The notes: generated by a model not told the origin, from the sequence alone. Positions 1 through 13,582 are shown, counted from the first letter of the stretch. The stretch: 64,000 bases of DNA from Cladorhizidae sp. MBARI D1340-BT2 (GCA_028752905.1 JAQNBH010000009.1:43158509-43222508); one strand, 5' to 3'. Translations and numbers: made by a program.

Positions 1-715
1 CATAGGTACGTGTCGACTTGAGTAGTAGACGTGGTAAATAATAACATCTATGATTGGATATACAATTCTGGTGTTACACTGAGTAACTTCTTGTAGGAGG
101 CTGCTTGACTATACAAACAAATACCAATGCAGACCACAAGCATTTACAGGAGACCCTTTACCTAATGAAGAGCACTAGGTGTATTATACTTTGGAGTTCA
201 TTTGTCTACATTTGGTGAATTCTGGTTTTATTTCTTTTTTGAATTTTTTGAATACAATATTCTTTTTTTAAATATAACATTTATTATGTCACAGTTGCAT
301 TTGCTGTTGGTGTGGCAAGGAGCCCCATGCAAGCCTCATCAGTGCTCAGTAGGGACCTCCAACACAAGCCTCATGCAGCTCAGCTTGGCCTCATCAGTGA
401 TCATAATGAACCAAGGATCACTTAGAGAATCAGGCAGGTTTAAAAAGCTGCATTGAACTACACAGCTTTGCTTGGGAAAGTTGAATGGAACAGCTGGTGA
501 GTCCATAAGCACTGCTCTGCCTCCATAGAAAGTGTCTTCTTCTATTCATGAAGAAGCTGGCTAGCTACCTATATTGACAAAAGACTCATTATCTGCATGC
601 AGGGTCACCATAACATCACCATGACTGCTACTTCACTGTAGCTTGCTTCAGCTCGGTGATTTGGACCTCTGGGTACAACATCATCAGTGATTTGCTGTAG
701 CTTGGGTCCAACCAC
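1..715. other. Non-coding, nothing recognised
   Basis: AT-rich sequence without a credible exon or repeat. One copy of the dispersed CCCTTTACC motif lies near 151-162. Confidence 0.5.
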
Positions 716-912
716 CCGGGGGTACCAAATCATCAGGGGTACCAAATCACTGGGGGTACCAAATCACTGGGGGTACCAAATCATCGGGGTTACCAAATCA
801 CTGGGGGTACCAAATCACTGGGGGTACCAAATCACTGGGGGTACCAAATCACCGGGGGTACCAAATCACTAGGGTTACCAAATCACTGGGGTTATCAAAT
901 CCCTGGGGATCC
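716..912. repeat. 17-18-bp minisatellite, about 11 copies
   Basis: Unit GGGGTACCAAATCACTG with small length variants; each copy keeps a GGTACC site. Confidence 0.9.
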
Positions 913-1436
913 CAAGAGGGGTGTGCAGGTCTGGACTAACAAACTTCAATTCACCGAAACTTCTGGACAAGCAACTCTCTGGTAATAATAATCTCTGGTA
1001 ATAATAATAATAATAACAACAACAACAATAACAGTGCCTGCATGTGGTGAGCACAAGGCTTGTGCACTGGCAGATCTGACACAGAAAAGAACGCAAACGT
1101 CTTTCCAGATGGAAAGTTGAGATGTGCAGTTGCTGTTGTTGACATGCAAGAGCTTTAAGGTTGATTTGCATTGGCACGGCAGTGCAGCTGTCATGCAGGC
1201 CTGGATACACATGCCTATAATTAGACAAATTCAACCCTCGTTGCCAGGACACTGGACAATAAATCATTCCCTAGCCAACCCTAGACACTGATAGTCCTGA
1301 TCAATAGGATTAGCAAACAACTAACAAGCAGCAAGCAGAAGTGTGGGGAATGTCTGTACAGGGAAATCTAACTAGCCAGAGAGGTGATTCACATCTTCTT
1401 TGTCTGAGAGTGCTTGACTCGAATGCCACCACTGGT

Positions 1437-3993
1437 AGTAGTGAGGAGAGTCCAACACTGTTCCCTTCATGACTGCAGCAGGGAGGTCCAACACTGTTCC
1501 CTTCATGACTGCAGCAGGGAGAGTCCAACACTGTTCCCTTCATGACTGCAGCAGGGAGAGTTCAACACTGTTCCCTTCATGACTGCAGCAGGGAGAGTCC
1601 AACACTGTTCCCTTCATGACTGCAGCAGGGAGAGTCCAACAGTGTTCCCTTCATGACTGCAGCAGGGAGAGTCCAACACTGTTCCCTTCATGACTGCAGC
1701 AGGGAGAGTCCAACACTATTCCCTTCATGACTGCAGCAGGGAGAGTTCAACACTGTTCCCTTCATGACTGCAGCAGGGAGAGTCCAAACTGTTCCCTTCA
1801 TGACTGCAGCAGGGAGAGTCCAACATTGTTCATGGCTGCAGCAGGGAGAGTCCAACATTGTTCATGACTGCAGCAGGGAGAGTCCAACATTGTTCCCTTC
1901 ATGACTGCAGCAGGGAGAGTGCAACACTGTTCCCTTCATGACTGCAGCAGGGAGAGTCTAACACTGTTCCCTTCATGACTGCAGCAGGGAGAGTCCAACA
2001 CTGTTCCCTTCATGACTGCAGCAGGGAGAGTCCAACATTGTTCCCTTCATGACTGCAGCAGGGAGAGTCCAACACTGTTCCCTTCATGACTGCAGCAGGG
2101 AGAGTCCAACACTGTTCCCTTCATGACTGCAGCAGGGAGAGTTCAACACTGTTCCCTTCATGACTGCAGCAGGGAGAGTTCAACACTGTTCCCTTCATGA
2201 CTGCAGCAGGGAGAGTCCAACACTGTTCCCTTCATGACTGCAGCAGGGAGAGTCCAACACTGTTCCCTTCATGACTGCAGCAGGGAGAGTCCAACACTGT
2301 TCCCTTCATGACTGCAGCAGGGAGAGTCCAACACTGTTCCCTTCATGACTGCAGCAGGGAGAGTTCAACACTGTTCCCTTCATGACTGCAGCAGGGAGAG
2401 TTCAACACTGTTCCCTTCATGACTGCAGCAGGGAGAGTTCAACACGGTTCCCTTCATGACTGCAGCAGGGAGAGTTCAACACTGTTCCCTTCATGACTGC
2501 AGCAGGGAGAGTCCAACATTGTTCCCTTCATGACTGCAGCAGGGAGAGTCCAACACTATTCCCTTCATGACTGCAGCAGGGAGAGTTCAACACTGTTCCC
2601 TTCATGACTGCAGCAGGGAGAGTCCAAACTGTTCCCTTCATGACTGCAGCAGGGAGAGTCCAACATTGTTCATGGCTGCAGCAGGGAGAGTCCAACATTG
2701 TTCATGACTGCAGCAGGGAGAGTCCAACATTGTTCCCTTCATGACTGCAGCAGGGAGAGTGCAACACTGTTCCCTTCATGACTGCAGCAGGGAGAGTCTA
2801 ACACTGTTCCCTTCATGACTGCAGCAGGGAGAGTCCAACACTGTTCCCTTCATGACTGCAGCAGGGAGAGTCCAACATTGTTCCCTTCATGACTGCAGCA
2901 GGGAGAGTCCAACACTGTTCCCTTCATGACTGCAGCAGGGAGAGTCCAACACTGTTCCCTTCATGACTGCAGCAGGGAGAGTTCAACACTGTTCCCTTCA
3001 TGACTGCAGCAGGGAGAGTTCAACACTGTTCCCTTCATGACTGCAGCAGGGAGAGTCCAACACTGTTCCCTTCATGACTGCAGCAGGGAGAGTCCAACAC
3101 TGTTCCCTTCATGACTGCAGCAGGGAGAGTCCAACACTGTTCCCTTCATGACTGCAGCAGGGAGAGTCCAACACTGTTCCCTTCATGACTGCAGCAGGGA
3201 GAGTTCAACACTGTTCCCTTCATGACTGCAGCAGGGAGAGTTCAACACTGTTCCCTTCATGACTGCAGCAGGGAGAGTTCAACACGGTTCCCTTCATGAC
3301 TGCAGCAGGGAGAGTTCAACACTGTTCCCTTCATGACTGCAGCAGGGAGAGTCCAACATTGTTCCCTTCATGACTGCAGCAGGGAGAGTCCAACACCGTT
3401 CCCTTCATGACTGCAGCAGGGAGAGTTCAACACTGTTCCCTTCATGACTGCAGTAGGGAGAGTCCAACACTGTTCCCTTCATGACTGCAGCAGGGAGAGT
3501 CCCAACACTGTTCCCTTCATGACTGCAGCAGGGAGAGTGCAACACTGTTCCCTTCATGACTGCAGCAGCCAACACTGTTCCCTTCATGACTGCAGCAGGG
3601 AGAGTCCAACACTGTTCCCTTCATGACTGCAGCAGGGAGAGTCCAACAGTGTTCCCTTCATGACTGCAGCAGGGAGAGTTCAACACTGTTCCCTTCATGA
3701 CTGCAGCAGGGAGAGTTCAACACTGTTCCCTTCATGACTGCAGCAGGGAGAGTCCAACAGTGTTCCCTTCATGACTGCAGCAGGGAGAGTGCAACACTGT
3801 TCCCTTCATGACTGCAGCAGGGAGAGTCCAACAGTGTTCCCTTCATGACTGCAGCAGAGAGATCCAACACTGTTCCCTTCATGACTGCAGCAGGGAGAGT
3901 ACAACACTGTTCCCTTCATGACTGCAGCAGGGAGAGTCCAACACTGTTCCCTTCATGACTGCAGCAGGGAGAGTTCAACACTGTTCCCTTCAT
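1437..3993. repeat. 37-bp minisatellite, about 69 copies
   Basis: The unit begins GGGAGAGTCCAACACTGTTC and ends in CTGCAGCA. Truncated units (CATTGTTCATGGCTG) act as markers and reveal an 840-bp duplication inside the array. Confidence 0.95.
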
Positions 3994-4130
3994 GAGGGAA
4001 AGGAGCCATGAGGGATCTGTCCACTAGGGGAAGAGAAGCTCCATCAGATAAATGACATACTAGAAGTGAATCCAAGCATTGTTGAAGAGCACAATCCCTT
4101 GAGGTGACCCAACTGTTTATGCATTCAATC

Positions 4131-4455
4131 TCCCCCCCCCCCCCCGCCCCCCGAACACCTCTCTCCTCGACATACATGTATTATGCAGCTACTGGCTAGG
4201 AGACCAGTTATCTTGTAAACTGTCTCTCTGATCGCTCTTACCTCAAATCTGCAGAGCTAATGTGTTGACAATTTCCTTTCAGTTGCAACCCTGTGTACAT
4301 ACGAGGGCCTTTTCTTATCAGACAGAGAAATATTTATTTGAAAACATCTGCTCTAACATCTTTCACTCACACTGTTTGTAGTAACTGAAGTGGGAAGAGG
4401 GGGAGGGGGGGGGGGGGGGGGGGGGGGGGGAGGGGAGAGGGGGAGGGGGTCCACC
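4131..4455. repeat. Homopolymer runs
   Basis: A C-run at about 4131-4152 and a G-run at about 4400-4430, with unremarkable sequence between. Similar C-runs occur near 17631, 25256, 32067 and 57091. Confidence 0.85.
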
Positions 4456-4608
4456 CACTGCCCTCACAATGCCATGCCTTTTAAAGGAAAACATTTCTCT
4501 TTCATAACCTGATCAACCTGATCTATGATACATTATCCTTGACAGTGTGTTTGGCTATATATGTATGTATATGCTCCTTGCTGGCATGCTCATTGTCTAG
4601 ACAGTGAG

Positions 4609-5155
4609 TGCCATCAAGTCTTGAGTCATACAGACCAGGCCTAGCTCCCAGCCTTTGCTTCCATTGGTCTGGGCTCCCTAGAGTCTTGAGTGGCACAGAA
4701 CAGGCCTACTGTAGCTCCCAGTCACAGCTGCTTCCATTGGTCTGGGCTCCCTAGAGTCTTGAGTGGCACAGAGGAGGCCTACTGTAGCTCCCAGTCCCAG
4801 CTACTTCCATTGGTCTGGGCTCCCTAGAGTCTTGAGTGGCACAGAGGAGGCCTACTGTAGCTCCCAGTCCCAGCTACTTCCATTGGTCTGGGCTCCCTAG
4901 AGTCTTGAGTGGCACAGAAGAGGCCTACTGTAGCTCCCAGTCCCAGCTACTTCCATTGGTCTGGGCTCCCTAGAGTCTTGAGTGGCACAGAACAGGCCTA
5001 CTGTAGCTCACAGTCCCAGCTGCTTCCATTGGTCTGGGCTCCCTAGAGTCTTGAGTGGCACAGAACAGGCCTAGCTCCCAGCCTTAGCTTCCGCTGGTCT
5101 TGGCACAGACCAGGCCTAGCTCCCAGCCTTTGCTTCCGCTGGTCTGGGCTCCTTT
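4609..5155. repeat. 73-bp minisatellite, about 7 copies
   Basis: The unit contains CTGGGCTCCCTAGAGTCTTG and TAGCTCCCAGTCCCAG. From 5155 to 5970 nothing is recognised. Confidence 0.9.
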
Positions 5156-5974
5156 TATTCTCCTCAGCTCAACAGCCACACCTCTCATGGTAGTTTAGCA
5201 AATTAGTGTGGGCTCCTATACAATAAACAGATTTTCACTGGCTATTAACTTTTCTACTCAAAACTAGAACATGCACGACCCCTCGCCACTTCCAGCCCCC
5301 CCCCCCAAACCCTCTTTCTCTGACCTCGATGACAAAGAACAAATTAACAAGCTACTAGTAGCTGAGGACTAGCAAACTTGACTCATGATGTTGTGCAGGC
5401 CCTTTTGTTTTGTTTGCATGTCATTGCCTCCACCCAGTGTGGTGTTGGTCCAGTGTATGTCCCCATAGAACTATACCTTTTTTTTAAGCATGCGCTGGCT
5501 ATCAAAGTGACAGGGAGGAGGGTGTGTGCCACCGTGTGACCAGCTTAAGCCCGCCTGACAGGGAGGAGGGCATACTGGGACTAACTGTGCCAGCACGCGC
5601 CCAACACAAGCCGGTCTCCAGGGAACCATGGCTAATTGTGCAAGCCTTCCAGTTGTGCTGGCCTCATTTAGTGCTCACTCTGTTTGGACACCTGAAACTT
5701 TTTCGTATCCATGGTAACCATTCAACTGATTAAAAACACAGTATGTACATGCTTACACATGAACATCTGTACAGGAAGCACACAAACAAACAAACATGCA
5801 CACACAAACATACAGACGCTCGATGGATTCTCATGACACAACATCTTGTGGTTACTGTCAGCTGTATAAAGCATGCCTGGCTGTGTGCATTGGTGTTCCA
5901 AACTTGGCTTTAGTGATGCCTCTCCCACCTGATGGTGTTGCATGCTGTGTGTGAGACACTAGCAAGCTCTCAGC

Positions 5975-6816
5975 TACCAGGCCCTCACTCTTCTTGTGCT
6001 AGTAATCCCTCAGTTACCAGGCCTCGTCTTGTACTAGTAATCTATCGGTCCAGTCACCAGGCCCTCATTCCTTGTACTAGTAATCTCTCAGTCGTAATGT
6101 CCTCCCATCCTTATGCTAGTAATCTCTTGGTCACTGTGCCTCCCATTCTTGTTGTAGTAATCTCAGTCGCTGCACCTCCCATCCTTGTGCTAGTAATCTC
6201 TGTCACCATGCCCTCTCATCCATGTGCTAGTAATCTCTCAGTCGCCATGCCCTCCCATCCTTGTGCTAGTAATCTCTGTCACCATGCCCTCTCATCCATG
6301 TGCTAGTAATCTCTCAGTCATAATGTCCTCCCATCCTTGTGCTAGTAATCTCTCAGTCGTAATGTCCTCCCATCCTTGTGCTAGTAATCTCTCAGTCACT
6401 ATGCCCTCCCATCCTTGTGCTAGTAATCTCTCAGTCACCATGCCCTCTCATCCATGTGCTAGTAATCTCTCAGTCGCCATGCCCTCCCATCCTTATGCTA
6501 GTAATCTCTCAGTCACTATGCCCTCCCATCCTTGTGCTAGTAATCTCTCAGTCACCGCTAGTAATCTCTCAGTCACCATGCCCTCCCATCCTTGTGCTAG
6601 TAATCTCTCAGTCACCGCTAGTAATCTCTCAGTCACCATGCCCTCCCATCCTTGTGCTAGTAATCTCTCAGTCGCCATGCCCTCCCATCCTTGTGCTAGT
6701 AATCTCTCAGTCGCCATGCCCTCCCATCCTTGTGCTAGTAATCTCTCAGTCACCGCTAGTAATCTCTCAGTCACCATGCCCTCTCATCCTTGTGCTAGTA
6801 ATCTCTCGATTTACTA
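5975..6816. repeat. 39-bp minisatellite, about 21 copies
   Basis: The unit begins CTAGTAATCTCTCAGTCACC. As 39 is a multiple of three, it generates long repetitive open frames on both strands, which are not genes. Confidence 0.92.
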
Positions 6817-7008
6817 AGTCCTCCCATCCTTATTTGTTGTCTTGTTTTAGGCTACAAACTGCTACTAATGGCATGTAATAGGCTTGAATGTTTCCTAGAT
6901 ACCAAGTGCCTTGTGTGCTGATTAGCAAACTCATGAGATCAAAAACATTTGTTGATCATCAAACAAAAGCATAATATCACCTTGAAATTAAGCTATTATT
7001 TTATTATT

Positions 7009-7245
<237 letters not shown>

Positions 7246-7337
7246 AATCAACATTGTTCTCTAGTTCCTTTGCCAAGGTCATGACAGAAGAGCCCAACTC
7301 TAGTAGTCCAACCAGGATGATAAGAAGTGAAAGAAGA

Positions 7338-8190
7338 AGTTAGGCTACCTGACAGGGACTCTAGCCAGAGGAAAGATGGAGGCATCCATACCTAACTGTG
7401 GCAGAGGCAGGTTGAGTTACCTGACAGGGACTCTAGCCAGAGGAAAGATGGAGGGAGGCATCCATACCTAACTGTGGCAGAGGCAGGTTGAGTTACCTGA
7501 CAGGGACTCTAGCCAGAGGGAAGATGGAGGCATCCATACCTAACTGTGGCAGAGGCAGGTTGAGTTACCTGACAGGGACTCTAGCCAGAGGAAAGATGGA
7601 GGCATCCATTCCTACTGTGGCAGAGGCAGGTTGAGTTACCTGACAGGGACTCCAGCCAGAGGAAAGATGGAGGCATCCATTCCTACTGTGGCAGAGGCAG
7701 GTTGAGTTACCTGACAGGGACTCTAGCCAGAGGGAAGATGGAGGCATCCATACCTAACTGTGGCAGAGGCAGGTTGAGTTACCTGACAGGGACTCTAGCC
7801 CTAGGAAAGATGGAGGCATCCATTCCTACTGTGGCAGAGGCAGGTTGAGTTACCTGACAGGGACTCTAGCCAGAGGAAAGATGGAGGCATCCATACCTAC
7901 TGTGGCAGAGGCAGGTTGAGTTACCTGACAGGGACTCTAGCCAGAGGGAAGATGGAGGCATCCATTCCTACTGTGGCAGAGGCAGGTTGAGTTACCTGAC
8001 AGGGACTCTAGCCAGAGGAAAGATGGAGGCATCCATTCCTACTGTGGCAGAGGCAGGTTGAGTTACCTGACAGGGACTCTAGCCAGAGGAAAGATGGAGG
8101 CATCCATTCCTACTGTGGCAGAGGCAGGTTGAGTTACCTGACAGGGACTCTAGCCAGAGGAAAGATGGAGGCATCCATACCTATCAGAGG
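7338..8190. repeat. 71-75-bp minisatellite, about 12 copies
   Basis: The unit includes TTACCTGACAGGGACTCTAG and GATGGAGGCATCCAT. The region 8190-8580 is unique and non-coding as far as can be seen. Confidence 0.92.
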
Positions 8191-8589
8191 CAGTCTGAGA
8201 TAGCACTGCAGAAGCTGGAATCGCTAACCATGCCAGCCTCTTTCATGATGCTGAGAGCTGAGATATGGGCTGGCGACCAAGAGCTCAGTGCCACCCCTCC
8301 TTGAGTCTACCATGCATGTGCTTATAAAGCAAGGAATGGTGATTGTAAGGTATTTGCTATTTCCACGACTTTGTCTCCAGCTAATAACTTGAAGCGGTAA
8401 ACTTTAACAACAAATATTGTTGTGGTTAGGATATATTCCCCCTCCCACACCACACCCTTTTTGGAGGTGTCAAAAGGATTGACACAATATAAAATTATGG
8501 AACTGCAGAACAGCAGACATCACTTCTCAACTTCCTCGCACTACTGTCTGCTTGAGCCTGTCGCAGGCTATAATTCAGCTCCACCCACC

Positions 8590-8905
8590 ACAGCCGACAC
8601 TCACACATTACATAACACACCACACTCACACGACACTCACACCAGCACGCTCACACCAGCACACTAACACGACACACACACCACCATATAACACTCACAC
8701 ACCAGCACACTAACACGACACACACTGCAAACGACACTCGCACACCGTGCACAACTCACACACCACCACATGACAGTCACACATTACACACAACATTCAC
8801 ACTAACACAACACTCACACACTACACATGACACACACACACACCGCCACCTTATACATGACACTCACACCATCACACTACACACACTTCACTCACACACA
8901 GAGAG
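8590..8905. repeat. CA-rich low-complexity sequence
   Basis: Irregular CACAC / ACTCACAC tracts; no fixed period. Confidence 0.8.
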
Positions 8906-8979
8906 AGGGAGGGAGGGATAAAGAGATAAGGTATTCGTTACTGGTAGACAATTTGACCACACCTCCACACCCCACTCAC

Positions 8980-9093
8980 CCGATCATGTCGTAGTCGTAC
9001 ACAAACACAGCCAGGTCCTGGAACTCGTTAGTAACATGGAAATTGTGCTCCTCCCCCCAGAACGGTTCCAAAGTCTTAAACACAGTCGCAGTT
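8980..9093 (-). CDS. RasGAP exon 3 (C2 core, PFWGEE motif)
   Basis: A 114-nt exon from acceptor TCTGTAG to donor GTGAGT. It encodes TATVFKTLEPFWGEE followed by a strand ending in VYDYDMIG, the usual D.D..IG end of the C2 core. The next exon was not found within 8.9 kb downstream on this strand. Confidence 0.85.
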
Positions 9094-12000
9094 CTACAGA
9101 TATGGCAAAGAAGACAACATATACACACGAACATACTCTGTTTATAGACATACATACACATACTGCATGTGTTGACATATGCAGGCACATCCTACACGTG
9201 TACATACACATACCATGTGTATAGACATATACATACATATACTCTATAAACATACACATACTGTATGTGTAGACATATACGGCTAGGGCTAGGGCTAGGG
9301 CTAGGGCTAGGGCTAGGGCTATGTACATACACATTGTATGTGTAGATATATTCATACACATACTGTGTGTGTTTAGACATGTACATACACATACCATGTG
9401 TATAGACATACATACCGTATGTGTATAGACTATACATACATATACTCTATAAACAGACATATACATATATACACATCCTGTATGTGTAGACATATTCATA
9501 CACATACTGTGTGTTTAGACATGTACATACACATACCATGTGTATAGACATACATACCGTATGTGTATAGACACACATACACATACTGTATGTGTATAGA
9601 CATACATGTACATATGCGTACTGTATGTGTCTAGACATACATATGCGTACTGTATGTGTATAGACATATACATACACATACTGTATGTGTATAGACATAC
9701 GTATGTGTACTGTATATGTATACATGTACCTAATATAATTCAGTTGCTTTATAACACCTAATGCCAAATTCATTCACATCATGTGGTTATTCCTACATGT
9801 ATACAGGTCTCATCTCTTAGCAATTATTTGGTCCAAGTCTGACTCTCGTGTGAACAAACTCAATATTTGAGCGTGTTCAGTTCATGTCCATGTGTTTTGG
9901 TCAGGTCTACATTGCCATGCATGTACATGTGTTGTGGTCAGGTCCACATCACCATGCACGTACATGTTGCGACATCTACATTGCCATGCATGTACATGTA
10001 TTGTGGTCACATCTACATTGCTGTGCATGTACATGTGTTGTGGTCACATCTACATCGCATGTGTTGTGGTCACATCTACATGTCAATGTACATGTGTTTT
10101 GGTCACATCTACATAGCCATGCACATGCATGTGTCATGCATGTGCAGAGGTCACATCAACATAGCCATGCATGTACATGTGCTGTGGTCAAGTCTACATT
10201 GCCATGCATGTACATGTGTTGTGGTCACATCTACATTGCCATGGTACTTTCGTGGAGTGATTTACGCAATTCATAAGCCAACAGTTCCTTTTGTCTGACC
10301 AGCTTAGAGGAGTAGCCTTGTTCCAATGATGTCAGGACGAGGGGAAAAATAAGCAAGACAAATAGAGTTACTTACAACATACACTCCCCCAGACATTACT
10401 GACGTCACACAACACACACACAACCTTGAGTGATGTGTTGTTTAAGTGAACAACTAGTAAGAAAGTTGCACTCTGTTGCAGAAGCAGCAGTAGTGAGAGG
10501 GAACGCGGGACAGAACCTCACCATGTCCGGTGACCACTTTAAAATCCACACTGACAAGGTGGTCTGATTCCACCTCACTGGAGGGTCTTCGTCTCCACGA
10601 GTATGCTTAATTAATAGGCATGTAATACAGTGTAACACAGTGTAACTTCAGTCGAGTGCAGTGCAGGAGCCTTCACATTGAAACTGTTCACATCCGACAC
10701 GAACAGCAACAGGAGGTTAGTGAACTTTTGGGGGTGTACAATTACCAACTAATTCACACGCCAGTTTCCATATGTCACATGGTCCATAAAGGGTTTTCTT
10801 CTTTCCAAAGCAACATTTTCGTGCTTGCATATTTTCAAGCATCCATTAAGCCCACATCATCTCACAGGTTTAGCTGCACTGCTTCTTTTATAAAACTTGT
10901 GCGCCAAAATGCCAAACCCGATCAAAACGCTCCATGGCATCTGACCAACTCTCTATTGCTATGCATGCACACGCTTAATTAAGAGTCTGGCTAATGAAAG
11001 TATTACTGAGTTGAGTGCTTTAGTCTGGACCACATGGAGGCTGCCTAGTCTGGACCACCTTCATGGAGGCTGACCATCTTCATGGAAGCTGTCTAGTCTG
11101 GACCACCTTCATGGAGGCTGTCTAGTCTGACCATCTTCATGGAGGCTGTCTAGTCTGGACCACCTTCATGGAGGCTGTCTAGACTGGACCACCTTCATGG
11201 AGGCTGACCATCTTCATGGAGGCTGTCTAGTCTGGATCACCTTCATGGAGGCTGACCATCTTCATGGAGGCTGTCTAGTCTGGACCACCTTCATGGAGGC
11301 TGTCTAGCCTGGACCACCTTCATGGAGGCTGTCTAGTCTAGACCATCTTCATGGAGGCTGTCTAGTCTGGACCATCTTCATGGAGGCTTCTAGTCTGGAC
11401 CATCTTCATGGAGGCTGTCTAGCCTGGACCACCTTCATGGAGGCTGTCTAGTCTAGACCATCTTCATGGAGGCTGTCTAGTCTGGACCATCTTCATGGAG
11501 GCTTCTAGTCTGGACCATCTTCATGGAGGCTGCCTAGTCTGGACCACCTTCATGGAGGCTGCCTAGTCTGGACCACCTTCATGGAGGCTGTCTAGCCTGG
11601 ACCATCTTCATGGAGGCTGTCTAGTCTGGACCATCTTCATGGAGGCTGTCTAGTCTGGACCATCTTCATGGAGGCTGTCTAGTCTGGACCACCTTCATGG
11701 AGGCTGACCATTTTCATGGAGGCTGTCTAGTCTGGACCACCTTCATGGAGGCTGTCTAGTCTGGACCATCTTCATGGAGGCTGTCTAGTCTGGACCATCT
11801 TCATGGAGGCTGTCTAGTCTGGACCATCTTCATGGAGGCTGTCTAGTCTGGACCACCTTCATGGAGGCTGTCTAGTCTGGACCATCTTCATGGAGGCTTC
11901 TAGTCTGGACCACCTTCATGGAGGCTGTCTAGTCTGGACCACCTTCATGGAGGCTGTCTAGTCTAGACCATCTTCATGGAGGCTGTCTAGTCTGGACCAT

Positions 12001-13582
12001 CTTCATGGAGGCTTCTAGTCTGGACCACCTTCATGGAGGCTGTCTAGTCTAGACCATCTTCATGGAGGCTGTCTAGTCTGGACCATCTTCATGGAGGCTT
12101 CTAGTCTGGACCACCTTCATGGAGGCTGTCTAGTCTGGACCATCTTCATGGAGGCTGTCTAGTCTAGACCATCTTCATGGAGGCTGTCTAGTCTGGACCA
12201 TCTTCATGGAGGCTGTCTAGTCTGGACCATCTTCATGGAGGCTGCCTAGTCTGGACCACCTGCCTAATCTGGACCACCTTCATGGAGGCTTCTAGTCTCT
12301 GGACCACCTTCATGGAGGCTGCCTAATACGGACCAGCTTCATGGAGGCTGTCGAGTCTGGACCACGTTCATGGAGGCAGCCTAGTCGGGACCACCTTCAT
12401 AGAGGCTCCTAAACCTGGACCACCTTCATGGAGGCAGCCTAGTCGGGACCACCTTCATAGAGGCTCCTAACCTGGACCACCTTCATGGAGGCAGCCTAGT
12501 CGGGACCACCTTCATAGAGGCTCCTAACCTGGACCACCTTCATGGAGGCAGCCTAGTCGGGACCACCTTCATCGAGGCTCCTAACCTGGACCACCTTCAT
12601 GGAGGCTGCCTAGTCTGGACCACCTGCCTAATCTGGACCACCTTCATGGAGGCTTCTAGTCTCTGGACCACCTTCATGGAGGCTGCCTAATACGGACCAG
12701 CTTCATGGAGGCTGTCGAGTCTGGACCACGTTCATGGAGGCAGCCTAGTCGGGACCACCTTCATAGAGGCTCCTAAACCTGGACCACCTTCATGGAGGCA
12801 GCCTAGTCGGGACCACCTTCATAGAGGCTCCTAACCTGGACCACCTTCATGGAGGCAGCCTAGTCGGGACCACCTTCATAGAGGCTCCTAACCTGGACCA
12901 CCTTCATGGAGGCAGCCTAGTCGGGACCACCTTCATCGAGGCTCCTAACCTGGACCACCTTCATGGAGGCAGCCTAGTTAGGACCACCTTCATAGAGGCT
13001 CCTAACCTGGACCAGCCTTCATGGATGTTATCTAGTGGGTCACCTTCAATGGAGTCTGCCTGTCTGTGTTCAGCATGTAGGCGTATGCATGCATGCATGG
13101 ACAAACACTTTTAAACATACCTTGCTACTGTTTCATTGTCGATCTTGAGAATGCAAAAGGGATCTCTCAGACCTGACCTGCTCAGTCCAAGTCCAAGTTG
13201 GAGAGGGTGAGAGGGAAGAGAGAGACAATGATCACAAGGTGTATAGCTGTATAGCTACAAGTAAATACGTAGGCAAGTATAGTGTGTGCAATAACATCCC
13301 ATAATCAATAATGACAAAATGGGCTGCTCAAATGTTCAGATCTTCCTTTCTCCAACCCAACCCATCACTTCATTCCAAACACACAATGGATACTTACGGC
13401 CGAGACCCAATAGAAGGATTTATATCTATATCCTATCTCTACCTACATATACATTAATATGCGTAGGCCGTAGCTATTGCACAGAGTCAGACTTACACGT
13501 CTCTATTGGGTAGCTTCTTGGCCTCGCTGATCTTCACGTGTAAGCTGGTGTACTGGAACACCGAAGAACTCGGAGAAGCCAT
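8980..13582 (-). CDS. RasGAP of the RASAL1/RASA4 family, N-terminal part (three exons, partial)
   Basis: Three minus-strand exons join in phase: 13582-13497, 13177-13121 and 9093-8980, with GT-AG borders (donors GTAAGT, GTATGT, GTGAGT). They give about 85 residues that form the start of a C2 domain. The motif RTATVFKTLEPFWGEE near residues 48-63, preceded by DPFCILKIDNE, matches the first C2 domain of GAP1-type RasGAPs, where RTATVW..L.PFWGEEY is typical. That family uses tandem C2 domains to bind membranes in response to calcium and then switches off Ras or Rap through the GAP domain. The ATG at 13582 is chosen because the family starts only a few residues before the first C2 strand. Intron 1 is 319 bp; intron 2 is 4.0 kb and holds three minisatellites. 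The second C2, GAP, PH and Btk-motif exons were not found and should lie left of position 1 or in unrecognised gaps. RASAL1, RASA4 and RASA2/3 cannot be separated from this piece. Confidence 0.85.
9118..9725. repeat. TATGTGTA-rich minisatellite, about 27 bp, in RasGAP intron 2
   Basis: Units of the type ATACACATACTGTATGTGTA followed by TAGACAT; each half is nearly the inverse of the other. It surrounds a hexamer tract at about 9281-9320. Confidence 0.85.
9281..9320. repeat. (GGGCTA)n hexamer tract, about 6.5 copies
   Basis: Perfect GGGCTA units, one base different from the animal telomere unit GGGTTA. Confidence 0.9.
9886..10245. repeat. 37-38-bp minisatellite, about 9 copies, in RasGAP intron 2
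   Basis: The unit includes CATTGCCATGCATGTACATG and TGTTGTGGTCACATCTA. The region 10245-11015 has no recognised exon. Confidence 0.88.
11020..13045. repeat. 29-bp minisatellite, about 70 copies, in RasGAP intron 2
   Basis: The unit is GGACCACCTTCATGGAGGCT plus GTCTAGTCT. A 363-bp block (about 12241-12603) is repeated next to itself (12604-12966). The array ends about 75 bp before exon 2. Confidence 0.93.
13121..13177 (-). CDS. RasGAP exon 2 (C2 calcium-loop region)
   Basis: A 57-nt exon between acceptor CAG and donor GTATGT. It encodes SGLRDPFCILKIDNETVA and enters and leaves in phases that fit exons 1 and 3 exactly. Asp and Pro of the family SDPYC motif are present (RDPFC), so at least one calcium-ligand aspartate is kept. 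Confidence 0.85.
13497..13582 (-). CDS. RasGAP exon 1 (start codon, first C2 strand)
   Basis: Starts at the ATG whose A is position 13582 and encodes 28 codons plus two bases. The piece TSLHVKISEAKKLPNRD has the spacing of the first C2 beta-strands, comparable to SLYIRIVEGKNLPAKD in the family. It ends at donor GTAAGT (13496). No TATA box was seen upstream. Confidence 0.85.

Noticed and set aside
10405..10638. Minus-strand frame in RasGAP intron 2 with a donor-like GGTGAGG
   Set aside because: The phases do not fit between exons 2 and 3, which already join perfectly.
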